A stretch of DNA of 20,912 bases. Source: an uncultured Eubacteriales bacterium. Lineage in GTDB: Bacteria; Bacillota; Clostridia; Oscillospirales; Acutalibacteraceae. This document shows, piece after piece, positions 7,307-15,748 of the stretch (positions are counted from its first letter, which is position 1; each line of letters begins with the position of its first letter). A program made the translations under genes and the position numbers. The notes under the pieces were generated by a model. That model was not told where the DNA came from. It ran no database searches and worked only from the letters and a program-made list of their open reading frames with translations. The stretch lies in NCBI GenBank assembly GCA_934667845.1, contig CAKUMQ010000047.1, positions 1 through 20,912 of the forward strand, written 5' to 3'.

Positions 7307-9949
7307 TTATTTGAGCATGGTCTTTAAAAGCTCCGGCACCGCCGCCAGCGCTTCGGGCACCTTGGCGGCGTCCTTGGCGCCCGCCATGGCGGCGTCCGGC
7401 TTGCCGCCGCCGTTGCCGCCGCAAAGGCCGGCTACGGCTTTGACGAGCTGACCCGCGTGTGCGCCGCGCTCACGCGCCGCGCTCGAGGCGAGCGCAAGAA
7501 GGCTTACCTTGCCCTCCTTCTGCGCTGCGAGCACCACGATGTCCAGCCCCTTGTCTTTCAGGCTGTCGCCGAACTCGCGCAGCGCGCCCGCATCCAGACC
7601 GTCCACCGGCGCGGCCAGCACGCGCAGTCCGTCTACCTCTGCCGCGCGTTCCGTCACGCTGCCGAGCGACTGCTGTGCCAATTTCGCTTTCAGCGCGCCG
7701 TTCTCGTTTTCCAGTGCTTTCAGCTCCGTAAGCAGGTGGGCGACCTTGCCCTCCAGCTCCGGCGTCTTGACCTTCAGCGCGGCGGCCAACCGGTCGAGCC
7801 GCGCTTCCAGCTCGCCGTAATACCGCAGCACGCCCTCGCCGGTCAGCGCCTCGATGCGGCGTACACCGGCGGCAATGCCGCTTTCGGACAGGATTTTGAA
7901 CTGCACGATCGCGCCGGTATGCGCGACATGCGTGCCGCCGCAAAGCTCCTTGGAATAGTCACCCATGGAGACCACGCGGACGGTCTCGCCGTATTTTTCG
8001 CCGAACAGCGCCATCGCGCCCGTCTTTTTGGCCTCGGCGAGCGTCATCTCCTGTGTCACGACCGGCAGATCGGCGCGGATCTGTGCATTGACCTGCCGCT
8101 CGACCTCGGCAAGCTGCTCCGCCGTCATCGCCTGAAAATGTGCAAAGTCAAAGCGCAGGCGATCCGGCGTGACAAGCGAGCCCTTTTGCTCTACATGCGC
8201 GCCGAGCACGTTTTTGAGCGCCTTTTGCAGCAGGTGGGTCGCCGAGTGGTTGGCACAGGTGGCGGTGCGCTGCTCTGCGTCCACGGTCAGCGTGAGCGTC
8301 TCGCCCATGCCGATCGTGCCCTCCTCCACGGTGCCGACATGACCGACCTTGCCGCCGCGCAGGCGGATGGTCTCTGCCACACGGAAGCGGCCGTTTGCGC
8401 CGGTGATGACGCCGGTATCGCCCTCCTGACCGCCCATGGTGGCATAAAACGGGGTCTCATCGGTGAACACTGTGCCATGCTGTCCCGCCGACAGAGCGGA
8501 GACAATCTCCGTGTCCGTCGTCAGCGCCGTGACCGCGGCCTCTGCGGTCAGGCGGTCATAGCCGATGAAACGACAGGTCAGCGCCGTGTCCAGCTCGTCA
8601 TAAACGGTTGCGTCCGCACCCATGTAGTTGGTCTTCTGGTGAGCGTCGCGCGCACGGGTGCGCTGCGCCTGCATTTCGGCGGCAAAGCCCTCGTCGTCGA
8701 GCGTGTAGCCCTTTTCCTCCAGAATTTCGCGGGTCAGATCGACCGGGAAGCCGTAGGTGTCATACAGACGGAATACCTCTTTGCCGGACAGAACCGTTTC
8801 GTTTCTTTCCTGCATGCCCTGTGTCAGATCCGCCAGAATGCGCAGGCCCTGATCTATGGTCTTGTCGAACTGTGCTTCCTCGTTTTGCAGCACGGTCTTG
8901 ATGAATTCCCGCTTTTCGCCGAGCTCCGGATAGCCGTCCTTCGACCCCTCGATCACCGTGTCGCTCAGATCGGCGAGGAACGCGCCCTCGATGCCGAGCA
9001 GACGGCCGTGACGCGCCGCGCGGCGGATCAGGCGGCGCAGCACATAGCCGCGCCCCTCGTTTGTCGGCATGACGCCGTCGGAGATCAGGAAAGTCGCCGA
9101 GCGGATATGGTCGGTAATGAGCCGGATGGACACATCATCCTCATGCTTCTGCTCATAGACCTTGTGCGCCATGTCGCATACGCGCTGGCGCAGCGCGCGC
9201 AGCGTATCCACGTCAAAAATAGAGTCCACATCCTGCACCACGACGGCGAGACGCTCCAGTCCCATGCCGGTGTCGATGTTTTTTTGTTCAAGCGTGGTGT
9301 AGTGTCCCTCGCCGTCGTTTTCAAACTGCGTGAACACGTTGTTCCACACTTCCATATACCGGTCGCAGTCGCAGCCGACGGTGCAGCCGGGCTTGCCGCA
9401 GCCGTATTTTTCGCCGCGGTCGTAGTAGATCTCCGAGCAGGGACCGCAGGGACCCGCGCCGTGCTCCCAGAAGTTGTCCTCTTTGCCGAAGCGGTAGATG
9501 CGGTCGGCGGGAATACCGATCTCCTTGTTCCAGATGTCAAACGCCTCGTCGTCGTCCTTGTACACCGACGGATACAGGCGGTCTTTATCCAGCCCGACGA
9601 CCTCGGTCAGAAATTCCCACGACCAGGCGATGGCTTCGTGCTTGAAATAGTCGCCGAACGAGAAGTTGCCCAGCATTTCAAAAAAGGTGCCGTGGCGTGC
9701 CGTTTTGCCGACATTTTCAATGTCGCCGGTGCGGATGCACTTCTGGCAGGTGGTCACCCGCTTGCGGGGCGGCACCTCGGCGCCGGTGAAATAGGGCTTG
9801 AGCGGCGTCATGCCCGCGTTGATGAGCAGCAGGCTCTTGTCATTCTGCGGCACGAGCGAAAAGCTCTTGAGGCGCAGATGCCCCTTGCTCTCGAAGAAGC
9901 GGAGATAGGCCTCGCGCAGCTCGTTGACGCCAAACGGTTTTTCTGACAT
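7307..9949 (-). CDS. alaS: Alanyl-tRNA synthetase
   Basis: This 880-residue protein charges tRNA-Ala and edits mischarged Ser and Gly. The N-terminal class II catalytic domain starts at GVNELREAYLRFFESKGH. A Cys-rich insertion CGKPGCTVGCDCDRYMEVWNN lies near residue 180. The editing domain carries HSATHLL (the HxxxH zinc ligands) at about 570, with CGGTH at about 670. The C-terminal coiled-coil and oligomerisation (C-Ala) domain follows, with the Gly-rich GGNGGGKPDAAMAGAKD near the end. The ATG at 9949 is preceded by GAAAGGAAGGA. The frame stays open upstream to 10261, but that region is the T-box leader and is non-coding. Length is typical (about 876). Expression is controlled by uncharged tRNA-Ala through the leader. 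Confidence 0.98.
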   Translation of the reverse strand: MSEKPFGVNELREAYLRFFESKGHLRLKSFSLVPQNDKSLLLINAGMTPLKPYFTGAEVPPRKRVTTCQKCIRTGDIENVGKTARHGTFFEMLGNFSFGDYFKHEAIAWSWEFLTEVVGLDKDRLYPSVYKDDDEAFDIWNKEIGIPADRIYRFGKEDNFWEHGAGPCGPCSEIYYDRGEKYGCGKPGCTVGCDCDRYMEVWNNVFTQFENDGEGHYTTLEQKNIDTGMGLERLAVVVQDVDSIFDVDTLRALRQRVCDMAHKVYEQKHEDDVSIRLITDHIRSATFLISDGVMPTNEGRGYVLRRLIRRAARHGRLLGIEGAFLADLSDTVIEGSKDGYPELGEKREFIKTVLQNEEAQFDKTIDQGLRILADLTQGMQERNETVLSGKEVFRLYDTYGFPVDLTREILEEKGYTLDDEGFAAEMQAQRTRARDAHQKTNYMGADATVYDELDTALTCRFIGYDRLTAEAAVTALTTDTEIVSALSAGQHGTVFTDETPFYATMGGQEGDTGVITGANGRFRVAETIRLRGGKVGHVGTVEEGTIGMGETLTLTVDAEQRTATCANHSATHLLQKALKNVLGAHVEQKGSLVTPDRLRFDFAHFQAMTAEQLAEVERQVNAQIRADLPVVTQEMTLAEAKKTGAMALFGEKYGETVRVVSMGDYSKELCGGTHVAHTGAIVQFKILSESGIAAGVRRIEALTGEGVLRYYGELEARLDRLAAALKVKTPELEGKVAHLLTELKALENENGALKAKLAQQSLGSVTERAAEVDGLRVLAAPVDGLDAGALREFGDSLKDKGLDIVVLAAQKEGKVSLLALASSAARERGAHAGQLVKAVAGLCGGNGGGKPDAAMAGAKDAAKVPEALAAVPELLKTMLK

Positions 9950-9970
9950 GATCAATTCCTTCCTTTCCCG

Positions 9971-10011
9971 AAAAAAGCAAAAAGCCCCCGTCCGATCTGG
10001 GACGGAGGCTT
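9971..10011 (-). terminator. T-box regulated intrinsic terminator of alaS
   Basis: A 12-bp stem with one wobble (arms 10011-10000 and 9993-9982, six-base loop) is followed on the transcript by UUUGCUUUUUU. It directly follows the T-box sequence, so formation of the antiterminator with uncharged tRNA-Ala should prevent it. Confidence 0.93.
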
Positions 10012-10226
10012 CCGTGGTACCACCCAACTTGCACTGCCGAAAAAGCAGCGCCGCTTTCCTGCCGTTAACGCCGGCGATACGACCCGCTCCACACGGGCGG
10101 CTCAGGGGCGGCCTGCCGGTCTCTGCCGCGGCACGCCCTTTCAGCCGGAGCATCCCCGGGGCGCGCTCTCTGTTTTTGCGGCAGGCGAAACCGGATTCTT
10201 CCCCGTCTCTGCCTGTTTGTCTTATC
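9971..10226 (-). ncRNA. T-box leader of alaS (tRNA-Ala sensing), specifier GCC
   Basis: The leader runs from the predicted start near 10226 to the terminator U-run. The T-box sequence is on the minus strand at 10026-10012, UGGGUGGUACCACGG. Its UGGU can pair with an ACCA 3' end, fitting the A discriminator of tRNA-Ala. By hand I fold the base of Stem I as GGC (10213-10211) with GCC (10101-10099), a GA-rich K-turn-like loop (AGAGAC opposite UGA), GGGG (10204-10201) with CCCC (10108-10105), and an internal loop AAGAAU opposite CAGGCCG. The 8-bp helix CCGGUUUC/GAGACCGG follows. The loop places GCC (10112-10110), an alanine codon, in the specifier position. An AGAGAG and a GCUGAAAG further up match the distal loop motifs. 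Confidence 0.92.
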
Positions 10227-10232
10227 AGATAC

Positions 10233-10261
10233 AGTATAGACCCGCTGCTTCGGTTTGTCAA
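10233..10261 (-). promoter_or_regulatory. Sigma-A promoter of the T-box-alaS operon
   Basis: On the minus strand a perfect TTGACA (10261-10256), a 17-base spacer and TATACT (10238-10233). The start is predicted about seven bases downstream, near 10226, giving a leader of roughly 275 bases. Confidence 0.9.
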
Positions 10262-10479
10262 GCCTTTTTCGCATTTCCGGGGAGAGCAAAGCGGCAGACG
10301 GCGGGTTTACGCCGTGCCGTTTTCCCGAAAGGTCCGCCCGGAAAACGTATAGCGGCATTTTCCGGCACTTTCGGTCTTTTTGCCGCCTGCTTTATAAAGC
10401 ATGACGGAACGAAAATTCCTTTTTCTGGAAAATGGCAAAGTTTTTGCAAAACCATTTGTCATCGGATTGCCGATCCGCA
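10262..10479. other. Divergent intergenic region with inverted repeats, no gene
   Basis: This stretch separates the alaS operon from the rightward cluster. I find no convincing gene in it. It contains an 8-bp inverted repeat CCGGAAAA-N12-TTTTCCGG (10338-10365), a perfect 14-bp palindrome TGCTTTATAAAGCA (10388-10401), the palindrome ttttgcaaaa (10442-10451), and two overlapping 5-bp dyads just ahead of the next -35 box (10461-10474 and 10463-10477). These may be regulator sites. Confidence 0.5.
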
Positions 10480-10509
10480 TTGACTTTCCCTTTTTGGGCA
10501 TGATACACT
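10480..10509 (+). promoter_or_regulatory. Probable sigma-A promoter of the T7SS cluster
   Basis: TTGACT (10480-10485) is followed after 18 bases by TACACT (10504-10509). The spacer is one base over optimal and the -10 box is imperfect, which would suit a regulated promoter. The start is predicted near 10516, about 57 bases before the regulator gene. Confidence 0.65.
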
Positions 10510-10517
10510 CGGTTTGT

Positions 10518-10533
10518 AAGCAATCGATTGGTT
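10518..10533. promoter_or_regulatory. Palindrome at the transcription start, candidate operator
   Basis: A perfect 10-bp palindrome CAATCGATTG (10521-10530) extends to AA...TT at both ends with one mismatched pair. It sits a few bases downstream of the predicted start and directly upstream of an XRE-type regulator gene, so autoregulation is a reasonable inference. Confidence 0.4.
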
Positions 10534-10570
10534 TTGTTAGATGAGAGTTTATCCGGGAAGTGAGGGGAAA

Positions 10571-10615
10571 ATGTGCCTTATGATGATCCGTTTGCCGAAG
10601 AAAAGCAAAACATGA
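10571..10615 (+). CDS. Possible 14-codon leader peptide overlapping the regulator start
   Basis: An ATG at 10571 opens a 14-codon frame (MCLMMIRLPKKSKT) that ends in TGA at 10613-10615. It begins two bases before the GTG start assigned to the XRE gene and shares its ribosome binding site (TGAGGGG). Its stop overlaps an in-frame ATG of the XRE gene (ATGA at 10612). Such an arrangement would allow translational coupling to a shorter form of the regulator. It could be chance in a short region. Confidence 0.25.
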   Translation: MCLMMIRLPKKSKT

Positions 10616-10911
10616 TCGCGACCCTGACACAGGCGCTTCCCTTCCTGCGGAAGGAGATCGGTATTTCGCAGACGGAGCTGGCTAATAAAGTGGGCGTGAG
10701 CCGTCAGACGATATCCCTGATCGAGCGGCAGCGTCAGCCGATGACATGGACGCTGTTTCTCGCCACGGTGTTCTTCTTCAAATCCAATAACGATTTTGAT
10801 CAGGGAAATAAGCGGATCGCCAAAAAATATCCGAATATTGTCGAACAGATGATGTTTGTGGAACGGCATATGAGGGAGAATAAGCATTATTACGGGGGAA
10901 CAAAAAAGTGA
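10573..10911 (+). CDS. XRE-type helix-turn-helix transcriptional regulator
   Basis: This 112-residue DNA-binding protein has a classical XRE/Cro helix-turn-helix at about residues 28-65. The scaffold SQTELANKVGVSRQTISLIE is followed by RQRQPMTWTLFLATVFFF. The C-terminal 45 or so residues are charged and helical, with no recognisable sensor domain. The GTG start at 10573 follows TGAGGGG at a rather short spacing of five bases. The ATG at 10612 is an alternative that would remove 13 residues but keep the whole HTH. The stop overlaps the essC GTG start (GTGA), so regulator and secretion ATPase are translationally coupled. It is the first gene of the cluster, under the promoter at 10480-10509, and likely controls the T7SS genes. 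Confidence 0.9.
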   Translation: MPYDDPFAEEKQNMIATLTQALPFLRKEIGISQTELANKVGVSRQTISLIERQRQPMTWTLFLATVFFFKSNNDFDQGNKRIAKKYPNIVEQMMFVERHMRENKHYYGGTKK

Positions 10912-13900
10912 TCGTTAATCTGATGAGAGCCAGGCAGATGTTCAGCCTGACGCTGCCGAACAAGGTCAAGGGCAGATACTGGCTGACCGATCTGGATGAA
11001 AGCGGAAAACGGCGTCGGCTGGTCGATATTGAGGCTGTGGACGGCGTGTGGGTGCTCAAGGGAAACCGGAAGGTCCGTATATACGGCGCCAACGACTGCG
11101 AAACGCCCTCGGCTGTCCTGAATGATTCGATCTTTCTGCGCCTCGGCGTGGAGGGCTCGGACGAACAGGTGGTGCTGTTCACGGAGCCGGTCGACCCGAC
11201 CCGTCAGACGCTCACCAAGATCTCCGTGACCGAAGCGGCAGTGTTTTCTGTCGGCAGAACGGCAGCTAACCAGTTCGCCTTTGACAACCGGTATGTCTCC
11301 GGCACCCATGCCAAGCTGGTCTATGACGGGGAAGAGTGGTCGGTCTCCGACGAGGGGAGCAGAAACGGCACCTATGTCAACGGGCTGCGTGCCGGGACCC
11401 AGAAGCTGCAGCCGGGAGACTGCATCTATATCATGGGGCTGAAGATTGTCGTGGGAAAAGGGTTTCTTGCGGTCAATAACCCCGACTGCCGGCTGACGAT
11501 CCGTTCGGATGCGCTGCAGGTATACGGCGGTCAGAAGCGGGACCCGGCGGCAAAGAGACCCGAGCTTCCCGAAAAGCAGTATTTTTCGCGCTCACCGCGT
11601 TTTCACCGGGAGATCTGCCACGAGGAGATCACGATCGATCCGCCGCCCCCTCCGCAGAAAACGGACACGGTGCCGCTGGCACTGATGCTCGGTCCGTCGC
11701 TCACAATGGGGATGACCTCGGTCGGCACCGGCGTGCTGGCCGTGGCGAATACCATGGCAAACGGCGGACAGATCACGCAGGCGCTGCCGACGGTGATCAT
11801 GTCGGTCAGCATGCTGCTCGGCACGATTCTGTGGCCGCTGCTGACGAAAAAATATGAAAAGCGGGAGAAGAAAAGAGAGGAACAGAGGAGGCAGAGCAAA
11901 TATCTCGCCTATCTGAACCGGATCGGCGATGCCGTGCGCGCGATGGCGGATGAACAGGTCGGTATCCTTAACGAGAACATGCCGGGGTCGGAGGAGTGCA
12001 TGCAGCGTATCGCCGGCAGGCAAAGCGACCTTTGGGAGCGGGCAAACGGACAGACGGATTTTCTTCGGCTGCGTCTCGGTGTCGGCGATCTTCCGCTGGA
12101 TGCCGAGGTACACTGCCCGGAGAAGAAATTCTCCATGGAGGACGACGCGCTTCAAAATGCCATGCTGTCGTTTGCGGAAACGCCGAAGCAGCTGACCGGC
12201 GTGCCGGTCGGACTGTCTCTTGCGGAAAATCTTGCTGTCGGTCTGTATGGCGAGAAAGCCGTGACGGAAAATCTGCTGAAGGCGCTGATCCTGCAGATGG
12301 CGGCTCTGCACAGCTATGACGAGCTGAAGATCATGCTGATCACCGAAGAGGATGAGGCGGCGAACTGGAATTTTGCCCGCTATATCCCGCACTTCTGGAA
12401 TAACGATAAAACGACCCGCTTTTTTGCGGCATCGGCGGACGATGTCAAGGAACTGTCCTCTTATATTGAGAAAAACATTCTGACAAGAGAGGAGAAAAAT
12501 ACGGCGGGCTATTTTGCCTATACGCCGTATTATGTCATCCTGCTGACCTCGGCAAAGCTGAGCAAGCGGTGCGAGGCGATCCGCAATCTGCTGAATTACA
12601 GCAGCAACGTCGGCTTTACGCTCATGGTGGCTGATGAACGCCCGAACGCTTTCTTCAAGGAGACAAGAACGATCATCCACGTTGACGGGGAACGTTCCGA
12701 ACTGGTCGACAGAGAGGATACATCGGGAAAAAGGGTACGGTTCACGGCAGAAAAGGTCAATGAGGCGATGCTGGGGCATCTGGCCGCGCGACTTGCCAAT
12801 ATTGAACTGGATCTGAACAGCCAGAGCTATATCCTGCCGTCCATGATGACGTTTCTTGAAATGTTCGGCGTCGGAAAGGTCGAGCACTTAAATTCGCTTG
12901 CCCGGTGGAAGGAAAACAATCCGACAAAAACGCTTCAGACGCCGGTCGGCGTTGACGAAGACGGCGATCTGTTCGATCTGGATCTCCACGAGAAATTTCA
13001 CGGCCCGCACGGTCTCGTAGCGGGTATGACCGGATCGGGCAAATCGGAGTTCATTATTACCTATATCCTGTCGCTCGCCGTCAACTATCATCCGGACGAG
13101 GTCGCGTTCATCCTGATCGACTATAAGGGCGGCGGACTGACGGGGGCGTTTGAGGATCCGGAGCGCGGCATCAAGCTGCCGCACCTCGCCGGAACGATCA
13201 CCAATCTCGACGGTTCGGCTATCCAGCGGTCGCTGGTTTCCATCCAGAGCGAGCTTCGGCGCAGACAGGCGCTGTTCAATGAGGCGAGAAAGGTATCCAA
13301 CGAGGGTACCATGGATATCTATAAGTATCAGCAGCTCTATCGGGATAAGGTCGTCGATCAGCCGCTGCCGCATCTGTTTATCATTTCGGACGAGTTTGCG
13401 GAGCTGAAGATGCAGCAGCCGGAGTTTATGGAGCAGCTGATCAGCACGGCGCGTATCGGCCGCAGCCTGGGCGTCCACCTGATCCTCGCGACGCAGAAGC
13501 CGAGCGGCGTTGTCGACGACCAGATCTGGAGCAACAGTAAATTCCGCGTCTGTTTAAAGGTGCAGGACAGATCCGACAGCCAGGATATGATCAAATGTCC
13601 CGACGCCGCCGAGTTGTCCGTGACCGGTCGGTTTTATCTGCAGGTCGGTTTCAACGACTTTTTTGCGCTCGGTCAGTCGGCATGGTGCGGCGCGGAATAT
13701 ATACCGGCGGATACGGTGGAAAAAGCCGTCGATAACAGCGTGACCTTTATTGATGATCTCGGCAGAACGGTGCTGAGCGTCAAGCCGCAGGCTCCCGCCG
13801 CCGCGAAGGTGAAGCACTGCAAGCAGGTCGTGGCTGTCGTGAAGTATCTTTCCGATCTGGCGGCGGAAGAGCGGATAGCGGTAAAGCCGCTGTGGCTCGA

Positions 13901-15467
13901 TCCCATTCCGGCGGTGATCTATACGGAGGAGCTCCGGGCGAAATACGGCACCGCACCGCAGGCGTACATACTGGATCCGGTGATCGGCGAGTATGACGAT
14001 CCCTTCAACCAGAGGCAGGCGCCGCTGACGATCCCGCTCAGCCGGGAGGGGAACTGCCTGATCTACGGCTCGACCGGAAGCGGAAAGACGACGCTGCTGA
14101 CCACGCTTTGTTATACGCTGATCGAGGATCACGGGACGGACGAGCTGAATCTGTATATTCTGGATTTCGGCTCGGAAACGCTGCGTGCTTTCGAGAAGGC
14201 GCCGCAGGTCGGCGACGTGATCACCTCGTCCGATGAAGAAAAGACCGTGAATTTCTTCAAAATGCTGCATCGGGAGATCGAGGACAGAAGATCGCGGTTT
14301 GCGGACTATGGCGGAGATTATACCGGGTATTGCAGGCGGGGAGAGGAGCCGGTCCCCAATATCGTGGTCGTGCTGAACAATTACTCCGCCTTTGCGGAGC
14401 AGCATGAGGCGCTGCTCGAGGAGTTTGCCGTGCTGACCCGCGATGCGACCAAATACGGTATCTTCTTCGTGATCACGGCGAGCAGTGTGAACGCCGTCCG
14501 CTACAAGATCCAGCAGAATTTCAAAACGGTCATGACGATGCAGCTCAACGACGCGTCGGATTATGTCATGGTCGTCGGGCGGACGGAGGGGCTGGTTCCC
14601 GCCAAATACAAGGGCAGAGGACTGGTCGTTCTGGATCGGCTGTATGAGTTCCAGACGGCGTACTGCACAAAAGCGGAGGACGTCGGCGACGCTGTCAGAC
14701 GGTTTTGCGAGAGCATGGCTGCGGCGTCGGATAAACGGGCAGCCGGTGTGCCGGTGCTCCCCGAAACGGTCGACGCGGCTTTTGTTGCGCCGTATATCCG
14801 CACTCTCAGGGAGGTGCCCGTCGGGGTCGCCAAGGACAGTCTGGAGATCGTGACGGTCAATCTGGCGGGACGTGTCGTGCTGCCGGTCGTCGCCCAGGAT
14901 GCCGAGGAGTGCGGCGGCTTTATCTCCGCGTTCGGCACCGTGCTTTCCCGCTGTGTGGACGTTGTGCGGATCCATGCGGAAACCGAGACGTCCGGCCCGC
15001 GCGAATTTGATGCCGAAGCCACGGTCTTGTCCATGTTCCGTGAGATGGTCGAGCGGAACAATCTGTATAAGGATGCCGGGCTTGACGAATCCGTGCTGGA
15101 GCCGTTTGCGCCGCGGGTGTATGTGATCTTCGGGCTGACGAGGTTCATGGAGCTGCTGTCGGAGGACGGAAAGGATAAGCTGAAAACACTGCTGGAAAAA
15201 GCCGAGCCGATCTATAAGCTGCATTTTGTCCTGTGCGATTCCGCGGCGAAGCTCAACGCCTATGCCTATGAAGCGTGGTTTAAGCGCCAGATCCCCGGCA
15301 GCGACGGAATATGGGTAGGCGACGGCATTGCCGAACAGTACCTGCTGAAGGTCGGTAAGGTAAGAGGCGGCATGTACGGAGAGCTCGGAGCCGGATACGG
15401 GTATGCGGTGGCGAAAGGGCGGCCGATACTGACAAAACTGCTGAATGCAGCCGAGGAGAGTCTTTAA
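10908..15467 (+). CDS. essC: Type VII secretion system FtsK/SpoIIIE ATPase EssC
   Basis: This 1519-residue membrane-anchored motor of T7SSb powers export of WXG100 proteins. It has a divergent N-terminal FHA-like module (about 1-95), then a typical FHA module (about 110-165: VGRT, SGTHAKL, NGTYVNG). Two membrane helices follow at about 255-311 with a very basic stop-transfer segment (KKYEKREKKREEQRR). The first FtsK ATPase has Walker A GMTGSGKSE (about 705) and Walker B LFIISDEFAEL (about 826). The second has Walker A GSTGSGKTT (about 1053), but its Walker B reads VVVLNNY, without the usual Asp. A third, C-terminal ATPase-like domain (about 1290-1519) shows no Walker A. GTG start at 10908 with a GGGGG-rich site; an ATG five codons in is an alternative. 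Length fits EssC (about 1480-1500). Confidence 0.96.
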   Translation: MIVNLMRARQMFSLTLPNKVKGRYWLTDLDESGKRRRLVDIEAVDGVWVLKGNRKVRIYGANDCETPSAVLNDSIFLRLGVEGSDEQVVLFTEPVDPTRQTLTKISVTEAAVFSVGRTAANQFAFDNRYVSGTHAKLVYDGEEWSVSDEGSRNGTYVNGLRAGTQKLQPGDCIYIMGLKIVVGKGFLAVNNPDCRLTIRSDALQVYGGQKRDPAAKRPELPEKQYFSRSPRFHREICHEEITIDPPPPPQKTDTVPLALMLGPSLTMGMTSVGTGVLAVANTMANGGQITQALPTVIMSVSMLLGTILWPLLTKKYEKREKKREEQRRQSKYLAYLNRIGDAVRAMADEQVGILNENMPGSEECMQRIAGRQSDLWERANGQTDFLRLRLGVGDLPLDAEVHCPEKKFSMEDDALQNAMLSFAETPKQLTGVPVGLSLAENLAVGLYGEKAVTENLLKALILQMAALHSYDELKIMLITEEDEAANWNFARYIPHFWNNDKTTRFFAASADDVKELSSYIEKNILTREEKNTAGYFAYTPYYVILLTSAKLSKRCEAIRNLLNYSSNVGFTLMVADERPNAFFKETRTIIHVDGERSELVDREDTSGKRVRFTAEKVNEAMLGHLAARLANIELDLNSQSYILPSMMTFLEMFGVGKVEHLNSLARWKENNPTKTLQTPVGVDEDGDLFDLDLHEKFHGPHGLVAGMTGSGKSEFIITYILSLAVNYHPDEVAFILIDYKGGGLTGAFEDPERGIKLPHLAGTITNLDGSAIQRSLVSIQSELRRRQALFNEARKVSNEGTMDIYKYQQLYRDKVVDQPLPHLFIISDEFAELKMQQPEFMEQLISTARIGRSLGVHLILATQKPSGVVDDQIWSNSKFRVCLKVQDRSDSQDMIKCPDAAELSVTGRFYLQVGFNDFFALGQSAWCGAEYIPADTVEKAVDNSVTFIDDLGRTVLSVKPQAPAAAKVKHCKQVVAVVKYLSDLAAEERIAVKPLWLDPIPAVIYTEELRAKYGTAPQAYILDPVIGEYDDPFNQRQAPLTIPLSREGNCLIYGSTGSGKTTLLTTLCYTLIEDHGTDELNLYILDFGSETLRAFEKAPQVGDVITSSDEEKTVNFFKMLHREIEDRRSRFADYGGDYTGYCRRGEEPVPNIVVVLNNYSAFAEQHEALLEEFAVLTRDATKYGIFFVITASSVNAVRYKIQQNFKTVMTMQLNDASDYVMVVGRTEGLVPAKYKGRGLVVLDRLYEFQTAYCTKAEDVGDAVRRFCESMAAASDKRAAGVPVLPETVDAAFVAPYIRTLREVPVGVAKDSLEIVTVNLAGRVVLPVVAQDAEECGGFISAFGTVLSRCVDVVRIHAETETSGPREFDAEATVLSMFREMVERNNLYKDAGLDESVLEPFAPRVYVIFGLTRFMELLSEDGKDKLKTLLEKAEPIYKLHFVLCDSAAKLNAYAYEAWFKRQIPGSDGIWVGDGIAEQYLLKVGKVRGGMYGELGAGYGYAVAKGRPILTKLLNAAEESL

Positions 15468-15718
15468 TGGATAAGATACTGGTCAACCTGTATGTTCCGA
15501 TCGCGGATGTATCCTACGATGTATTTATTCCGCAGGATGCGCTTGTGGGGGACATATTGGAATCGACCGTGAAAGCGGTCAGCGAACTGTCCGACGGGAG
15601 ATTTTTCCCGGATCGGAATACCGTGCTGTGCCGTCGGGATAACGGCGAAATTCTCAATATTAACCAATCGGTGTTTGAGCTGGGCATACAAAACGGCTCA
15701 AAGCTGATGTTAATATAA
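15467..15718 (+). CDS. esaB: EsaB/YukD-like ubiquitin-fold protein
   Basis: This 83-residue cytosolic protein is of the YukD/EsaB family. The beta-grasp pattern is visible: an N-terminal strand ILVNLYVP, a second strand YDVFIPQDALVGDILE leading into a helix, and the terminal NINQSVFELGIQNGSKLMLI. The ending 'L.I.NGS.L.LI' is characteristic of YukD. The start ATG overlaps the essC stop (TAATG), so it is translationally coupled. EsaB proteins are required for, or regulate, T7SSb activity in Staphylococcus and Bacillus; the same role here follows from family and position. Its placement directly between essC and the WXG100 genes supports the call. Confidence 0.92.
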   Translation: MDKILVNLYVPIADVSYDVFIPQDALVGDILESTVKAVSELSDGRFFPDRNTVLCRRDNGEILNINQSVFELGIQNGSKLMLI

Positions 15719-15748
15719 ATATCAAAAGATCAACAGGGGGCAGTAAGT

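Noticed and set aside
7457..9946. An 829-codon open frame opposite alaS
   Set aside because: It mirrors the alaS frame in the complementary strand, has no recognisable domain and no ribosome binding site context. AlaRS is certain on the other strand.
9950..10261. N-terminal extension of AlaRS by 104 codons
   Set aside because: This region is the T-box leader and terminator. The ATG at 9949 has a strong ribosome binding site and matches the AlaRS N-terminus.
13554..15224. A 556-codon minus-strand frame inside essC
   Set aside because: It is composed mainly of Arg, His, Gln and Ile with no domain signature and is fully antisense to a clear EssC.
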